64,000 nucleotides of DNA, taken from the NCBI RefSeq assembly GCF_006542355.1, contig NZ_CP038141.1, positions 1,618,001 to 1,682,000 on the forward strand, read 5' to 3'. The stretch comes from Swingsia samuiensis. GTDB lineage: Bacteria; Pseudomonadota; Alphaproteobacteria; Acetobacterales; Acetobacteraceae. Positions 54,440 to 63,386 of this stretch are shown one piece after another. A program made the translations under genes and the position numbers. Position 1 is the stretch's first letter, and each line of letters opens with the position of its first letter. The notes beneath the pieces are model-generated. The model made no database searches and had not been told where the DNA came from. It saw nothing but the letters and a program-made list of their open reading frames with translations.

Positions 54440-57079
54440 TTAAGAAGACTTTAGTTTCTGTTTTAGGAGAGCAAACACCTCATCTGCTTTTGCAGAAGGG
54501 CCGCCTGCCTGAGCAAGTTCAGGGCGCCCACCGCCGCCTTTTCCGCCCATAACTTCAGCTGCAGCCCGCACAAGATCAACAGCATTTACTTTTTCAGTCA
54601 GATCTTTGGTGACGGCGATAACGATACTGCCGCGTCCGTCAGATTCTGAAATCAAAGCCGCTACCCCAGATCCCATTTGATGCGTGATGCTTTCGGCCAG
54701 ATTGCGTAAGTCTTTAGGGTTTATATCGCCTAGGTTGCGGCCAGAAAAAGGAATGCCATTGATATTTTCAATGGTATTTGCACCAGAACTAGTGACGAGT
54801 TTATGCTGAAGTTCAGAAATTTGGTTATTAAGTGCTTTACGCTCTTCCAGCAGACTTGAGATACGGTCGACCGCTTGGGAAACTGGAACTTTTAAAAGGT
54901 CCGTAATTTCTTTTAGATGGTTTTCTGTGTCTAAAGCTAATTTTTCTGCTGCTAAGCCAGAAACAGCTTCAATACGGCGCACCCCTGCAGAAACGCCACC
55001 TTCCGAAATAATGCGGAAGAAACCAATTTCCCCTAAACGGTCAACATGTGTTCCACCACAAAGCTCAATGGAATAGGCTGAGCGGTCTTCCTCGCCTTTT
55101 CCCATGGAAACAACACGAACTTCATCGCCATATTTTTCACCAAATAAAGCCATAGCACCTTCTGCAATAGCCTGATCTTGGGTCATGATACGGGTATTTA
55201 CTTGTGAGTTTTCACGAATACGCTGATTTACTTCTGCTTCAACAGCGGAAAGCTCTTCCTGAGTGAGGGGGCGAGGCTGGCTAATATCAAAACGCAAACG
55301 ATCAGGGGCGTTTAAGCTTCCTTTTTGCGTGACATGGCTTCCAATATGACGGCGTAACGCTTCATGGAGCAAGTGCGTTGCAGAGTGATGGCCACGAACG
55401 GCCTTGCGGCGCTCATGATCAATCTCAGCATGAACGGCCATCCCCGGCTTTAATGTGCCTTCGACAACTTTTCCATAATGAACGACGAGGTCTCCATTAC
55501 GCTTTTGGGTGTCGGTAATTTCAACGCGTAGACCGGGTGCCATTAGTGTCCCGTGATCGCCGACCTGCCCACCACTTTCTCCATAGAAAGGCGTTTGGTT
55601 GAGAAGGATTGCAATCGTGTCATCATTGGCTGGTGCTTCTGCGAGTTCATCATTTCCACGAAAAATACCTTGCACTTCAGCATCCGATTTTTCAGACACA
55701 TATCCAAGGAATTCTGTGGCGCCATGTTTGTCACGAGCATCGAACCATACAGTTTCTGCAACACTATCACCTGAGCCGACCCAAGCTGCGCGCGCACGTT
55801 GGCGTTGTTCAGCCATAGCGTGTTCAAAGCCAGCTTCGTCAACAGTGTGACCTTTTTCCCGAAGGGCATCTTGGGTTAAATCGAGAGGGAAGCCAAACGT
55901 GTCATACAGTTTGAATGCGACTTCCCCGGGAAGAGCTTCTTTTTCACCTAAACGGGAAAGTTCATTCGAGAGAAGGCCAAGGCCACGTTCTAGAAGTGCC
56001 GTGAAACGCTCTTCTTCTCCCTTCATTGTTTCAGTAATAAGTGCTTGATGCTGGACCAGCTCAGGGTAAGCAGATCCCATTTGACGGATTAAGGCAGGGA
56101 GCAAACGATAGAAAACAGGTTCTTTTGCACCCATAATATGAAGATGACGCATTGCCCGACGCATGATGCGACGCAAGACGTAACCACGGCCATCTTTGGA
56201 GGGGAGAACCCCATCGGCAATGAGAAATGCTGTTGAACGAAGGTGATCCGCAACGACACGGTGGCTGGATTTAAAAGCCCCATCCGGGTCTTGGTTCATG
56301 ATATCAGCGGAGGCCTCAATAAGAGCCCGCATTGTATCTGTATCGTAGTTATCACGCTTGCCTTGCATGATGGCTGCAAAGCGCTCTAAGCCCATGCCTG
56401 TATCAATGGAAGGGCGGGGAAGAGGGTTTCTGACACCAGCCGGCTCCTCAAGGAACTGCATGAAGACCAGATTCCAGATCTCTACAAAACGATCGCCATC
56501 TTCGTCTGGGCTTCCTGGAGGGCCGCCGAAAACACTTTCACCATGATCAAAGAAAATTTCTGAACTGGGCCCGCAAGGCCCTGTATCTCCCATGCGCCAG
56601 AAATTATCTGAAGTGCCAATACGAATAATACGGCTGTCATCTAGGCCAGCAATTTTTTTCCAAAGATCAGCGGCTTCATCATCTTCTGCGTAAACTGTGG
56701 CTAATAGTTTTTCTTGAGGAAGCTGGAAACCTTTTGTGAGAAGGTTCCATGCAAATTCAATAGCTTCAGCTTTAAAATAATCACCAAAACTAAAATTGCC
56801 GAGCATTTCGAAAAAAGTATGGTGACGGGCTGTATAACCCACGTTATCCAGATCGTTATGCTTTCCGCCTGCACGAACTACTTTTTGAGCAGAAGTTGCG
56901 CGTGAATAGGGGCGGCTTTCCTGACCCGTAAAGATATTTTTAAACGGCACCATGCCAGCATTGGTAAATAACAGAGTTGGGTCGTTCTGTGGCACAAGAG
57001 AGGCAGAAGGAACGATGCGGTGCCCGTGAGCTTCGAAATGTTCGAGGAAAGCTGAGCGGATGTCATTGGTGCTGGTCAT
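54440..57079 (-). CDS. alaS: Alanyl-tRNA synthetase
   Basis: This class II synthetase for alanine has 879 residues. It shows the start [20 protein letters not shown], motif 1 region [20 protein letters not shown], the editing-domain zinc site with [14 protein letters not shown] and [17 protein letters not shown], and a C-terminal DHHA1/oligomerisation domain ([16 protein letters not shown]). A TTG at 57100 is an in-frame alternative but lacks support. It stands alone between the carbonic anhydrase and GtrA genes. Confidence 0.97.
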   Translation of the reverse strand: MTSTNDIRSAFLEHFEAHGHRIVPSASLVPQNDPTLLFTNAGMVPFKNIFTGQESRPYSRATSAQKVVRAGGKHNDLDNVGYTARHHTFFEMLGNFSFGDYFKAEAIEFAWNLLTKGFQLPQEKLLATVYAEDDEAADLWKKIAGLDDSRIIRIGTSDNFWRMGDTGPCGPSSEIFFDHGESVFGGPPGSPDEDGDRFVEIWNLVFMQFLEEPAGVRNPLPRPSIDTGMGLERFAAIMQGKRDNYDTDTMRALIEASADIMNQDPDGAFKSSHRVVADHLRSTAFLIADGVLPSKDGRGYVLRRIMRRAMRHLHIMGAKEPVFYRLLPALIRQMGSAYPELVQHQALITETMKGEEERFTALLERGLGLLSNELSRLGEKEALPGEVAFKLYDTFGFPLDLTQDALREKGHTVDEAGFEHAMAEQRQRARAAWVGSGDSVAETVWFDARDKHGATEFLGYVSEKSDAEVQGIFRGNDELAEAPANDDTIAILLNQTPFYGESGGQVGDHGTLMAPGLRVEITDTQKRNGDLVVHYGKVVEGTLKPGMAVHAEIDHERRKAVRGHHSATHLLHEALRRHIGSHVTQKGSLNAPDRLRFDISQPRPLTQEELSAVEAEVNQRIRENSQVNTRIMTQDQAIAEGAMALFGEKYGDEVRVVSMGKGEEDRSAYSIELCGGTHVDRLGEIGFFRIISEGGVSAGVRRIEAVSGLAAEKLALDTENHLKEITDLLKVPVSQAVDRISSLLEERKALNNQISELQHKLVTSSGANTIENINGIPFSGRNLGDINPKDLRNLAESITHQMGSGVAALISESDGRGSIVIAVTKDLTEKVNAVDLVRAAAEVMGGKGGGGRPELAQAGGPSAKADEVFALLKQKLKSS

Positions 57080-57161
57080 GGATAAAGGTTCAAGTTCCAA
57101 AAATGTAAGGAGATCTCGTTGCGTTCTTCTAGACGATTATTTGTTTTTGGGAAACCAGCGT

Positions 57162-57725
57162 CTAACTTTCATTATGAGAAGCAAGTTTCTGAGTCCCCGG
57201 GTAAGTAGAAATATGAGGCTCAGGGTTCGGTGAGGTTAACCCTGATGCAGGAAATTCTACTGCCATTTGTAATAGGTCAGAAGGGGTTTCAGGAGTTTTC
57301 GCACGGAATACGAGCTTACGAGAAAGGCTAAAGTTTGCAAACATTCCACACGCAGCACCAATTGCTAGAGCGATTCCGGGGTAATTTCTCGTTATAGGCA
57401 ATAAAGCGTAGAGGATAAAAACGGCTCCACGATTGAGAAAGAAACCGCATGAGTTGGCGAGAAGAAAGCGTGCCCATTGTAAGATGAGATGCTGGTTATC
57501 TGAGGACGTGGTGCGAAATGTCCAAAACCTGTTTAAGATCCAATTGAACGTAGCCGCAACAAAATAAGCAGCAATAGTTGCAGCAATAAGCCCTATAGTT
57601 GATCGAAGGCTTTCAACGGTTCCCCAATCAATAAAAAATCCGATCCCCCCAACAAGACCAAAGCGCAAGAACTGGTCCACGATTTGAGGGCGAGAGCGAG
57701 GATAGAATATACGGGAGCGTCGCAA
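57162..57725 (-). CDS. GtrA-family membrane protein
   Basis: This small integral protein of the GtrA family (four helices) belongs to proteins thought to flip or carry lipid-linked sugars for surface polysaccharide modification. The frame has no ATG at its N-terminus; the TTG at 57725 has GGAG eight bases upstream and is the best start, giving 188 residues. Typical sequence: DQFLRFGLVGGIGFFIDWGT, FNWILNRFWTF (the family WxxNRxWTF box) and GMFANFSLSRKLVF. The C-terminal tail (about 45 residues) is Pro/Ser-rich and cytoplasmic. The frame continues upstream into the ompA terminator, so a longer product is unlikely. Confidence 0.8.
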   Translation of the reverse strand: MRRSRIFYPRSRPQIVDQFLRFGLVGGIGFFIDWGTVESLRSTIGLIAATIAAYFVAATFNWILNRFWTFRTTSSDNQHLILQWARFLLANSCGFFLNRGAVFILYALLPITRNYPGIALAIGAACGMFANFSLSRKLVFRAKTPETPSDLLQMAVEFPASGLTSPNPEPHISTYPGTQKLASHNES

Positions 57726-57795
57726 CGATAGATCTCCATAAGTGAAGAAGTATAGTTTAGCCGATAACGGTCCATTGATGAAAGGCTTTAATACG

Positions 57796-57822
57796 AAAAA
57801 GGCGTCCAAAAGGACGCCTTTT
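57796..57822 (-). terminator. Rho-independent terminator after ompA
   Basis: Read on the minus strand, AAAAGGCGTCC pairs with GGACGCCTTTTT around a TTTT loop, with T's after the stem. It ends the OmpA transcript. Confidence 0.93.
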
Positions 57823-57862
57823 CCAGAACCTATAGCCGTTAAGCTATAGAAATCATTCTAAA

Positions 57863-59002
57863 TTACTTCAGGATGATTTCAACGCGACGGTTTTGTGGTT
57901 CACGTGTATTTGGTCCAGTTGCAACCAATGGTTTCGCTTCACCGTAACCATGGATGTCAATAGCAGCAGCTGGAACGCCATCACGGATCAACTCAGCCTT
58001 AACGCTTTGAGCGCGGCGGATTGAAAGACCCATGTTATAACGTTGACCACGTGCACCTGGGTGTGCAGCAGAGTTATCGGTGTAACCGTCAACTTCGATG
58101 CGTGTTGTTTGAACGTGCGTAGAAGCTTGAGCTGTTTGAGCAACGATCTCACGTGCACGACCTGTTAGGTTTGCTCTGTCCCAGTCAAAGAAGACAAGGT
58201 ATGTACGAGCAACTGTTGGCGCAGGTGTTGCCATAACAGGTGTTGGTGGTGGTGGTGGTGGTGCTGTATCAAACGCATAACGCAGACCAAGAATGAACTG
58301 GTGCGAGAAGCGGTGATCAAAGTTCACGTTACCTTTGTGAACACCTGTACGGTTCCAAGCTGTGGATTGATATGGACCATCAGCAAAGGTTTGACCAACG
58401 AAGCGATATTCAGTTGTTACAGCAAGACCAGGAACGTGTGGGATATCATAAGCTGCACCCACGATACCTTGGTAAGCAAAGCTACCTTGTGTACCACCAA
58501 CGCGGTTTACGTTACCGTTGCTGTAGCTTGTGGTGATTGGGTTATAATGCTGCCATAGGTAACCAGCACCAACACCAACGAAAGGTGTTACAGGAGCATT
58601 GATACCAAAGCGAGCTAGGTCAATGTCATAAAGAACGTTGACGAAACCACCATAAGCTTGGTCAGAACCGCTTGTGCGACCTGTTACAGCTGTACCACGA
58701 CGGTGGTTGATTTCTGAATAGTTGTAAACACCTTCAACTTCAGCACGAAGACCGTTGCCGAAACCCCAACCAGCAGCACCGAAGCCAGTGAAGCCGTTTT
58801 TGTGGCGGTAACGAGACTTGGTCTGGCTGTTGCTCTCTGAACCATCAGCTTGTGTGGTTGGAGAGAAACGTCCGTGCTGTGTCTGGACCAAGTTATAACC
58901 ACCGCCAATGTTGACGTATGGGCCTGTAATCGTGCCAGCTACAGCAAGTGATGGAGCTGTCGCCATCGCTGTCATAGCAAGTAGTGCGGTGCGGAGACGC
59001 AT
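57863..59002 (-). CDS. OmpA-family outer-membrane protein
   Basis: This 379-residue porin-like protein has a Sec signal peptide (residues 1-22, cleavage near AVA-G), an N-terminal beta-barrel (about 23-250, VNIGGGYNLVQTQHGRFS to FILGLRYAFD), a Pro linker (PPPPPTP), and an OmpA/MotB-type peptidoglycan-binding domain (about 268-379, FFDWDRANLTGRAREI, VDGYTDNSAAHPGARGQRYN, NRRVEIILK). It anchors the outer membrane to the wall. Codon bias and a good ribosome-binding site (GAGGACGAAAAT before the ATG) suggest high expression. Three TATGCAT repeats lie about 65-90 bases upstream. Confidence 0.92.
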   Translation of the reverse strand: MRLRTALLAMTAMATAPSLAVAGTITGPYVNIGGGYNLVQTQHGRFSPTTQADGSESNSQTKSRYRHKNGFTGFGAAGWGFGNGLRAEVEGVYNYSEINHRRGTAVTGRTSGSDQAYGGFVNVLYDIDLARFGINAPVTPFVGVGAGYLWQHYNPITTSYSNGNVNRVGGTQGSFAYQGIVGAAYDIPHVPGLAVTTEYRFVGQTFADGPYQSTAWNRTGVHKGNVNFDHRFSHQFILGLRYAFDTAPPPPPPTPVMATPAPTVARTYLVFFDWDRANLTGRAREIVAQTAQASTHVQTTRIEVDGYTDNSAAHPGARGQRYNMGLSIRRAQSVKAELIRDGVPAAAIDIHGYGEAKPLVATGPNTREPQNRRVEIILK

Positions 59003-59068
59003 ATTTTCGTCCTCAATAGTGAGCTAACGTTTGAGAATGAGTAAGAAATTCACTCATATCCCAGCGCG

Positions 59069-59094
59069 ATGCATAACATGCATACAGATGCATA
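59069..59094 (-). repeat. Three TATGCAT boxes upstream of ompA
   Basis: The heptamer TATGCAT occurs three times in 26 bases on the minus strand (at plus-strand 59069-59075, 59078-59084 and 59088-59094), with start-to-start spacing of nine and ten bases, close to one helical turn. It lies 67-92 bases upstream of the ompA start, where an activator or repressor might bind. ATGCAT is palindromic, so each box is also symmetric. Confidence 0.5.
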
Positions 59095-59188
59095 AGCACA
59101 ATATAGATCGACTAGTTCCAGCCGAAAAGAGATATTAGGCGTTTGTTGGATTGAGTGCGTGTGTGAGTGGCAAAAAAGCCACATATTG

Positions 59189-59232
59189 TTTTGACTTCGA
59201 TACTAACTTTCCGTTTAAGTAGCGTCGAAGTC
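59189..59232. promoter_or_regulatory. Ten-base inverted repeat between aroKB and ompA
   Basis: TTGACTTCGA (59189-59198) and its perfect complement (59223-59232) flank 24 bases. Next to it, GTGGC/GCCAC surround a run of A/T (59165-59180). On the minus strand it lies just downstream of the aroKB stop (20 bases) and about 190 bases upstream of ompA. It could be an aroKB terminator or an ompA operator. Confidence 0.45.
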
Positions 59233-59251
59233 AAGTGACATAAGATGTCTA

Positions 59252-60934
59252 TTAAGGAAGGCATCCTTCATTTAGTAAGAGTTTTTCTACACTTTCGATG
59301 GACACGTCTCGACTGGTAAAGGCTTTGCCGATTCCTTGTAAAAGGATGAATGTAATTTTCCCATTATGAATTTTTTTGTCTTTTTGCATGTGTGCAATTA
59401 GAGTCTTTGCTGAAAAAGGCTCTTTGAACCAATCGAAACTGGTCGGCATTTTAAGTTCTCTTAAGTGAGAATCGAGACGTGCTAGGTCCGAAGCTGGCGC
59501 ATAACCCAGTTGAACAGAGAGTGCCATTGCAAGGTGTAGCCCGATTGAAACGCCTTCTCCGTGTAAAATACGCCCATCATATCCCAGTTCAGCTTCCAGA
59601 GCATGTCCAAAGGTATGGCCTAAGTTGAGAAGAGCGCGACCGTTTTGAGATGCTTGTTCGCGTTCGTCGGTGGCGACAACCCCTGCTTTATAGGCACAGG
59701 CACGTCGGACACCTTCGGCAAGCGTAGACGGGTCACCGTTGAGCATTGCTTGGCCGTTTTTCTCACACCATTCGAAAAGCTCCATAGAGGAGATTACGCC
59801 AGCCTTTAAAATCTCGGCGTATCCGGCAACAAGTTGGCGGCGGGGAAGGGTGCTAAGAATAGAGTTATCTGCCAAAACGAGAACAGGCTGATGGAAGGCA
59901 CCGATGAGGTTTTTGCCAGAAGGCGAGTTGATGCCGGTTTTGCCCCCGACAGAACTATCGACTTGAGCTAAAAGAGTTGTGGGGATTTGAATAAAAGGAA
60001 TCCCACGTAAAGCCGTAGCAGCGATAAAACCAGATAAATCGCCAGTGACGCCACCACCAAACGCAAGGATAGTTGTGTTGCGTTCAATCCCGAGGGCTAA
60101 CAGGCGAGAAATAGTGTCGCTATAGCATGCAAGAGATTTGCTTTCTTCTCCATCAGGAACTTTCAAAATGTCGTATCGGATTCCTGTTTCTTCCAGCGAT
60201 TTTTGGAGTTTGGAAAGGTGTAGGGCAGCTACCGTTTCGTTGGTGATAATGACAACGTGTTTGTGACGAACCCGAGGCGCAATAAAGCTGCCAGCACGCG
60301 TGATCAGATCTGGACCAATGAGAACATCATAAGTGTGTTGAGAAAGAGTAACATTGACTTTCAGCGGTGCCTGATAGTCTGCAATTGCATTATGAACGTG
60401 TTTTACGCCTTGATCCACGGTTTCTTCTCCACAATCAATAATGATGTCGGCTTCTGCATAAATGGGGTATCGAATAGCAACCAGACGCGTCATGGTCTCG
60501 TGTAGGTCACCTTGCGCAAGAAGTGGGCGCCCATGACGGCCACTGACACGTTTTATTAATACGTCGATTGGAACGCGGAGCCAGATCGATAAAGCGTATT
60601 TCCGAACAAGATCACGTGTTTGAGGGTCCATCCATGCCCCACCTCCCGTCGCGAGGATACAAGGCGGCCCTTTAATCAGACGTTGGATGACACGCCTTTC
60701 GCCTTTTCGAAAGAAAGATTCGCCGTGCTTGGTAAAGATCTCGGGAATCGTACAACCGGCAGCCCGTTCGATTTCTGCATCAGCATCGACGAAGGGAAGA
60801 TTAAGAACATGCGCTAAGCGTCGGCCAATCGTTGTTTTTCCTGCTCCCATCATTCCAATAAGAACGATGGTTTTGGAAATATGGAGTGGATTTACTCCAT
60901 CGATAGGAGAAAGAGTGTGCTGCAGAGGTGACAT
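59252..60934 (-). CDS. aroKB: Bifunctional shikimate kinase / 3-dehydroquinate synthase
   Basis: One open frame of 560 residues joins two shikimate pathway enzymes. Residues ~20-190 are a shikimate kinase: Walker A GMMGAGKT at 27-34, the shikimate-binding FVDADAEIE, FFRKGERRVI and the GRPLL lid. Residues ~193-560 are an AroB-type synthase with GGGVTGDLSGFIAATALRG, IPTTLLAQVDSSVGGKTGIN and LNLGHTFGHALEAE, which includes metal-binding residues. AroB acts at step 2 and AroK at step 5, so the enzymes are not consecutive, and the fusion probably aids co-expression. It is divergent from a small membrane protein gene and ends near ompA. Confidence 0.93.
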   Translation of the reverse strand: MSPLQHTLSPIDGVNPLHISKTIVLIGMMGAGKTTIGRRLAHVLNLPFVDADAEIERAAGCTIPEIFTKHGESFFRKGERRVIQRLIKGPPCILATGGGAWMDPQTRDLVRKYALSIWLRVPIDVLIKRVSGRHGRPLLAQGDLHETMTRLVAIRYPIYAEADIIIDCGEETVDQGVKHVHNAIADYQAPLKVNVTLSQHTYDVLIGPDLITRAGSFIAPRVRHKHVVIITNETVAALHLSKLQKSLEETGIRYDILKVPDGEESKSLACYSDTISRLLALGIERNTTILAFGGGVTGDLSGFIAATALRGIPFIQIPTTLLAQVDSSVGGKTGINSPSGKNLIGAFHQPVLVLADNSILSTLPRRQLVAGYAEILKAGVISSMELFEWCEKNGQAMLNGDPSTLAEGVRRACAYKAGVVATDEREQASQNGRALLNLGHTFGHALEAELGYDGRILHGEGVSIGLHLAMALSVQLGYAPASDLARLDSHLRELKMPTSFDWFKEPFSAKTLIAHMQKDKKIHNGKITFILLQGIGKAFTSRDVSIESVEKLLLNEGCLP

Positions 60935-60996
60935 AATTCTTTTACTATCATAGGAAGAACAAAACGTCCTGCCTGTACTTTAGAGATCGTTTCATC

Positions 60997-61356
60997 ATGG
61001 TAAAATCTGAACGCTTGTCTTCTCGCACACCAAAAATTATCGGAGGCGCATTATTGCTTGCGATTCTGGCCGGGGGAGGAGTCTTCCTTAAGCTTGGATG
61101 GAATCCAACTCCTCCTGAGCAAGTGCAAGTTCATAAAGAGCTGTCATCAGCTTTATTTTCTTCACAGAACTCCGCTGCACCAGCGCCTTTGCCGGTTATG
61201 CCTCCTGTTCCTGCTGCACCATCTCTAGCAGCTCCATTAAAAACCTCGACTGCGGCTACATCTACAGCCGCTGCTGTGCCAGGACCATCGACCCCATTAC
61301 CAACAATGCCCGCTCCTAAAACGGCTCCAGCACAAGGTCCTGTAGCGGGGCATTAA
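60997..61356 (+). CDS. Small membrane-anchored Pro/Ala-rich protein
   Basis: This 119-residue protein has one N-terminal helix (about residues 13-31, KIIGGALLLAILAGGGVFLK) and a low-complexity periplasmic tail rich in Pro, Ala, Ser and Thr (VMPPVPAAPSLAAPLKTSTA, TPLPTMPAPKTAPAQGP). There is no known domain; such tails are spacers in envelope proteins. It is divergent from aroKB and lies 39 bases before xerD. Its stop codon falls inside a perfect 17-base tandem duplication. Confidence 0.6.
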   Translation: MVKSERLSSRTPKIIGGALLLAILAGGGVFLKLGWNPTPPEQVQVHKELSSALFSSQNSAAPAPLPVMPPVPAAPSLAAPLKTSTAATSTAAAVPGPSTPLPTMPAPKTAPAQGPVAGH

Positions 61357-61376
61357 TTATAGCGGGGCATTAATTA
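61343..61376 (+). repeat. 17-base perfect tandem duplication over a stop codon
   Basis: TAGCGGGGCATTAATTA occurs twice without a gap (61343-61359 and 61360-61376). The first copy holds the stop codon (61354-61356) of the small membrane protein; the second lies between it and xerD. It looks like a recent slippage duplication. Confidence 0.9.
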
Positions 61377-61395
61377 AAGGCGTGGGTTAAGCAGA

Positions 61396-62307
61396 ATGAG
61401 TGGCGCTCCTTCTCTTGCCATTGAAACATTTTTAGAAATGTTAATGGCGGAGCGTGGAGCTGCTCTGAAAACAAGAGAAGCTTATGCTTCAGATTTGATG
61501 GATTTTGCACGATTTTGTCAGCCGGTTTCTTTAGAACAGGCGACAGAAAGGCATGTTCAGGATTATCTGACCTCTTTGTCTCGTGAGGGTATGGCGGCGC
61601 GCACAGCTGCACGACGGCTGTCGTGTTTGAAACAATTTTACAAATTTCTGATGCTCGAATCGATTCGAAAGGATGATCCGACAGAAAAGCAGATAGCGCC
61701 TAAGGTTTCTGCGTCTTTGCCGCGCCCGTTAAGTGAAAAAGAGATTCGCTTATTGTTGGAGCAAGGGACCAAGGGGCATGAAAACGAACGGCGGGATATT
61801 GTTTCAAAAGCCGCTTTAGAGTTGTTGTATACAACTGGGTTACGAATTTCTGAACTTTTGTCGCTGCCTGCATCGTGTGTGAAAACGAAGTCTCCCATGT
61901 TGCTTGTGCGGGGAAAGGGAGGGCGAGAACGTCTTGTGCCTCTATCGGCATCAGCAAAAGAGGCCGCGCAGGAGCTGGTGCATTTTGATCGGGATTTGGG
62001 AAGTGTTTATCTTTTTCCGGGACGTGACCCAGATAAACATCTGACACGGCAAGGCTTTGATAAAATTCTTTTAGCGTGTGCTTTAAAAGCAGGTGTGGAC
62101 CCACAGCGTGTTAGTCCGCATGTGTTGAGGCACTCTTTTGCCAGTCATCTTTTGTCACGAGGGGCTGATTTAAGGGCTTTGCAAGTTTTACTTGGCCATG
62201 CAGATATCGTGACAACTCAGATATATACACAGGTTATGGCAGAGCGCTTGCGCCAACTTGTGACAGAGTATCATCCCCTCGCAAAGAGCGTCCCTTCAGC
62301 AAATTAA
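61396..62307 (+). CDS. xerD: Site-specific tyrosine recombinase XerD
   Basis: With its partner XerC, this recombinase resolves chromosome dimers at dif during division. The 303-residue product has an N-terminal SAM-like core-binding domain and a C-terminal catalytic domain with all expected residues: Arg150 in GLRISELL, His242 and Arg245 in HVLRHSFASH, His268 in LGHAD and the nucleophile Tyr277 in QIYTQ. Its place beside accA and close to aroKB matches the chromosomal XerD of Acetobacteraceae rather than a mobile-element integrase. XerC or XerD cannot be fully separated by sequence; the context favours XerD. Confidence 0.88.
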   Translation: MSGAPSLAIETFLEMLMAERGAALKTREAYASDLMDFARFCQPVSLEQATERHVQDYLTSLSREGMAARTAARRLSCLKQFYKFLMLESIRKDDPTEKQIAPKVSASLPRPLSEKEIRLLLEQGTKGHENERRDIVSKAALELLYTTGLRISELLSLPASCVKTKSPMLLVRGKGGRERLVPLSASAKEAAQELVHFDRDLGSVYLFPGRDPDKHLTRQGFDKILLACALKAGVDPQRVSPHVLRHSFASHLLSRGADLRALQVLLGHADIVTTQIYTQVMAERLRQLVTEYHPLAKSVPSAN

Positions 62308-62354
62308 GAAGTAAGGACTATTTCTAAAACTTTGGACATGTTATTTGGTGTCTT

Positions 62355-63326
62355 ATGCGCCAATTTTTAGATTTTGAAAAATCGATCGCTGAATTAGAGA
62401 CCAAGATCGATGAACTTCGCCAGGTTGGAAGTCAGGAAAATAGTTCCGGCTCCAATGGTATCAATATTGATGATGAAATTGCACGTTTGTCTGACAAGAC
62501 AGATAAGTTGCTTCGAACGACATATTCAAAGTTAACACCGCTTCAGAAGGTTTTGGTCGCTCGTCATGCGCAGAGGCCAAAAGCACTTGATTATGTCCGA
62601 CTATTAACGACTGATTACACCCCGCTTGCCGGCGATAGAGCTTTTGGCGATGATGAAGCCATGGTTGGAGGGTTAGCGCGTTTTCAGGGAAGACCTGTTG
62701 TTATTGTTGGCACAGAACGCGGTCATGATACGGAAACACGTTTAAAACATAACTTTGGTATGGCCCGGCCAGAAGGCTATCGTAAGGCGCAACGTTTGGT
62801 TGAGATGGCTGGTCGTTTTGGCTTACCTATTTTAAGCTTTATTGATACAGCCGGTGCTTGGCCTGGGATTGATGCTGAAGCTCGTGGGCAGGCACAGGCC
62901 ATTGCACGTTCTATTGATGTTTGCCTTAAAGCTCCTGTCCCGCTCATCGCAACTATTATTGGCGAAGGTGGTTCTGGTGGCGCTATTGCGATTGGTGCGG
63001 GTGACCGGGTGTTAATGTTAGAGCACTCAATTTATTCTGTTATTTCACCGGAAGCAGCAGCATCTATTTTGTGGCGTGACCCCAAAATGGCTTCGACATC
63101 TGCTGAAGCTTTGAAGTTGACAGCTCAGGATTTGTTGGGTTTTGAGTTGATTGATCGGATTATCCCCGAACCTATTGGTGGAGCTCAGCGTGCGCCGGAG
63201 CAAGCGGTTGAAGCCGTTGGGAAAGCCATTGCGGAAGAGCTTGCGGTTTTGACTGAATTGACAGGGCCTGCGCTTTTACAAAAACGGCGTGATAAATACT
63301 TAAATATGACACGTGGGCCGATATAA
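62355..63326 (+). CDS. accA: Acetyl-CoA carboxylase carboxyltransferase, alpha subunit
   Basis: This alpha subunit of the carboxyltransferase makes malonyl-CoA for fatty-acid synthesis with AccD. The 323-residue length is as expected. Landmarks: the N-terminal FLDFEKSIAELETKIDELR, PLAGDRAFGDDEAMVGGLAR, GMARPEGYRKAQRLVEMAGR, FIDTAGAWPGIDAEARGQAQ and IGEGGSGGAIAIGAGDRVLM, the last being the oxyanion-type loop. It lies 47 bases after xerD and ends in a strong terminator. Confidence 0.97.
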   Translation: MRQFLDFEKSIAELETKIDELRQVGSQENSSGSNGINIDDEIARLSDKTDKLLRTTYSKLTPLQKVLVARHAQRPKALDYVRLLTTDYTPLAGDRAFGDDEAMVGGLARFQGRPVVIVGTERGHDTETRLKHNFGMARPEGYRKAQRLVEMAGRFGLPILSFIDTAGAWPGIDAEARGQAQAIARSIDVCLKAPVPLIATIIGEGGSGGAIAIGAGDRVLMLEHSIYSVISPEAAASILWRDPKMASTSAEALKLTAQDLLGFELIDRIIPEPIGGAQRAPEQAVEAVGKAIAEELAVLTELTGPALLQKRRDKYLNMTRGPI

Positions 63327-63352
63327 AAATTTCGAGTCCGATACCAGATAAG

Positions 63353-63382
63353 AAGCCGTCCTTTCAGAGGACGGCTTTTTTT
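63353..63382 (+). terminator. Rho-independent terminator after accA
   Basis: AAGCCGTCCT (63353-63362) pairs with AGGACGGCTT (63368-63377) across a five-base loop, followed by a T run. Confidence 0.95.
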
Positions 63383-63386
63383 ATGG

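Noticed and set aside
57162-57809. A longer GtrA protein starting at the TTG at 57809
   Set aside because: That TTG lies in the loop of the ompA terminator; the TTG at 57725 has a good Shine-Dalgarno and gives a typical GtrA length.
61396-62307. A mobile-element integrase
   Set aside because: The length, motif set and the neighbours accA and aroKB fit chromosomal XerD; there are no flanking repeats or cargo genes.
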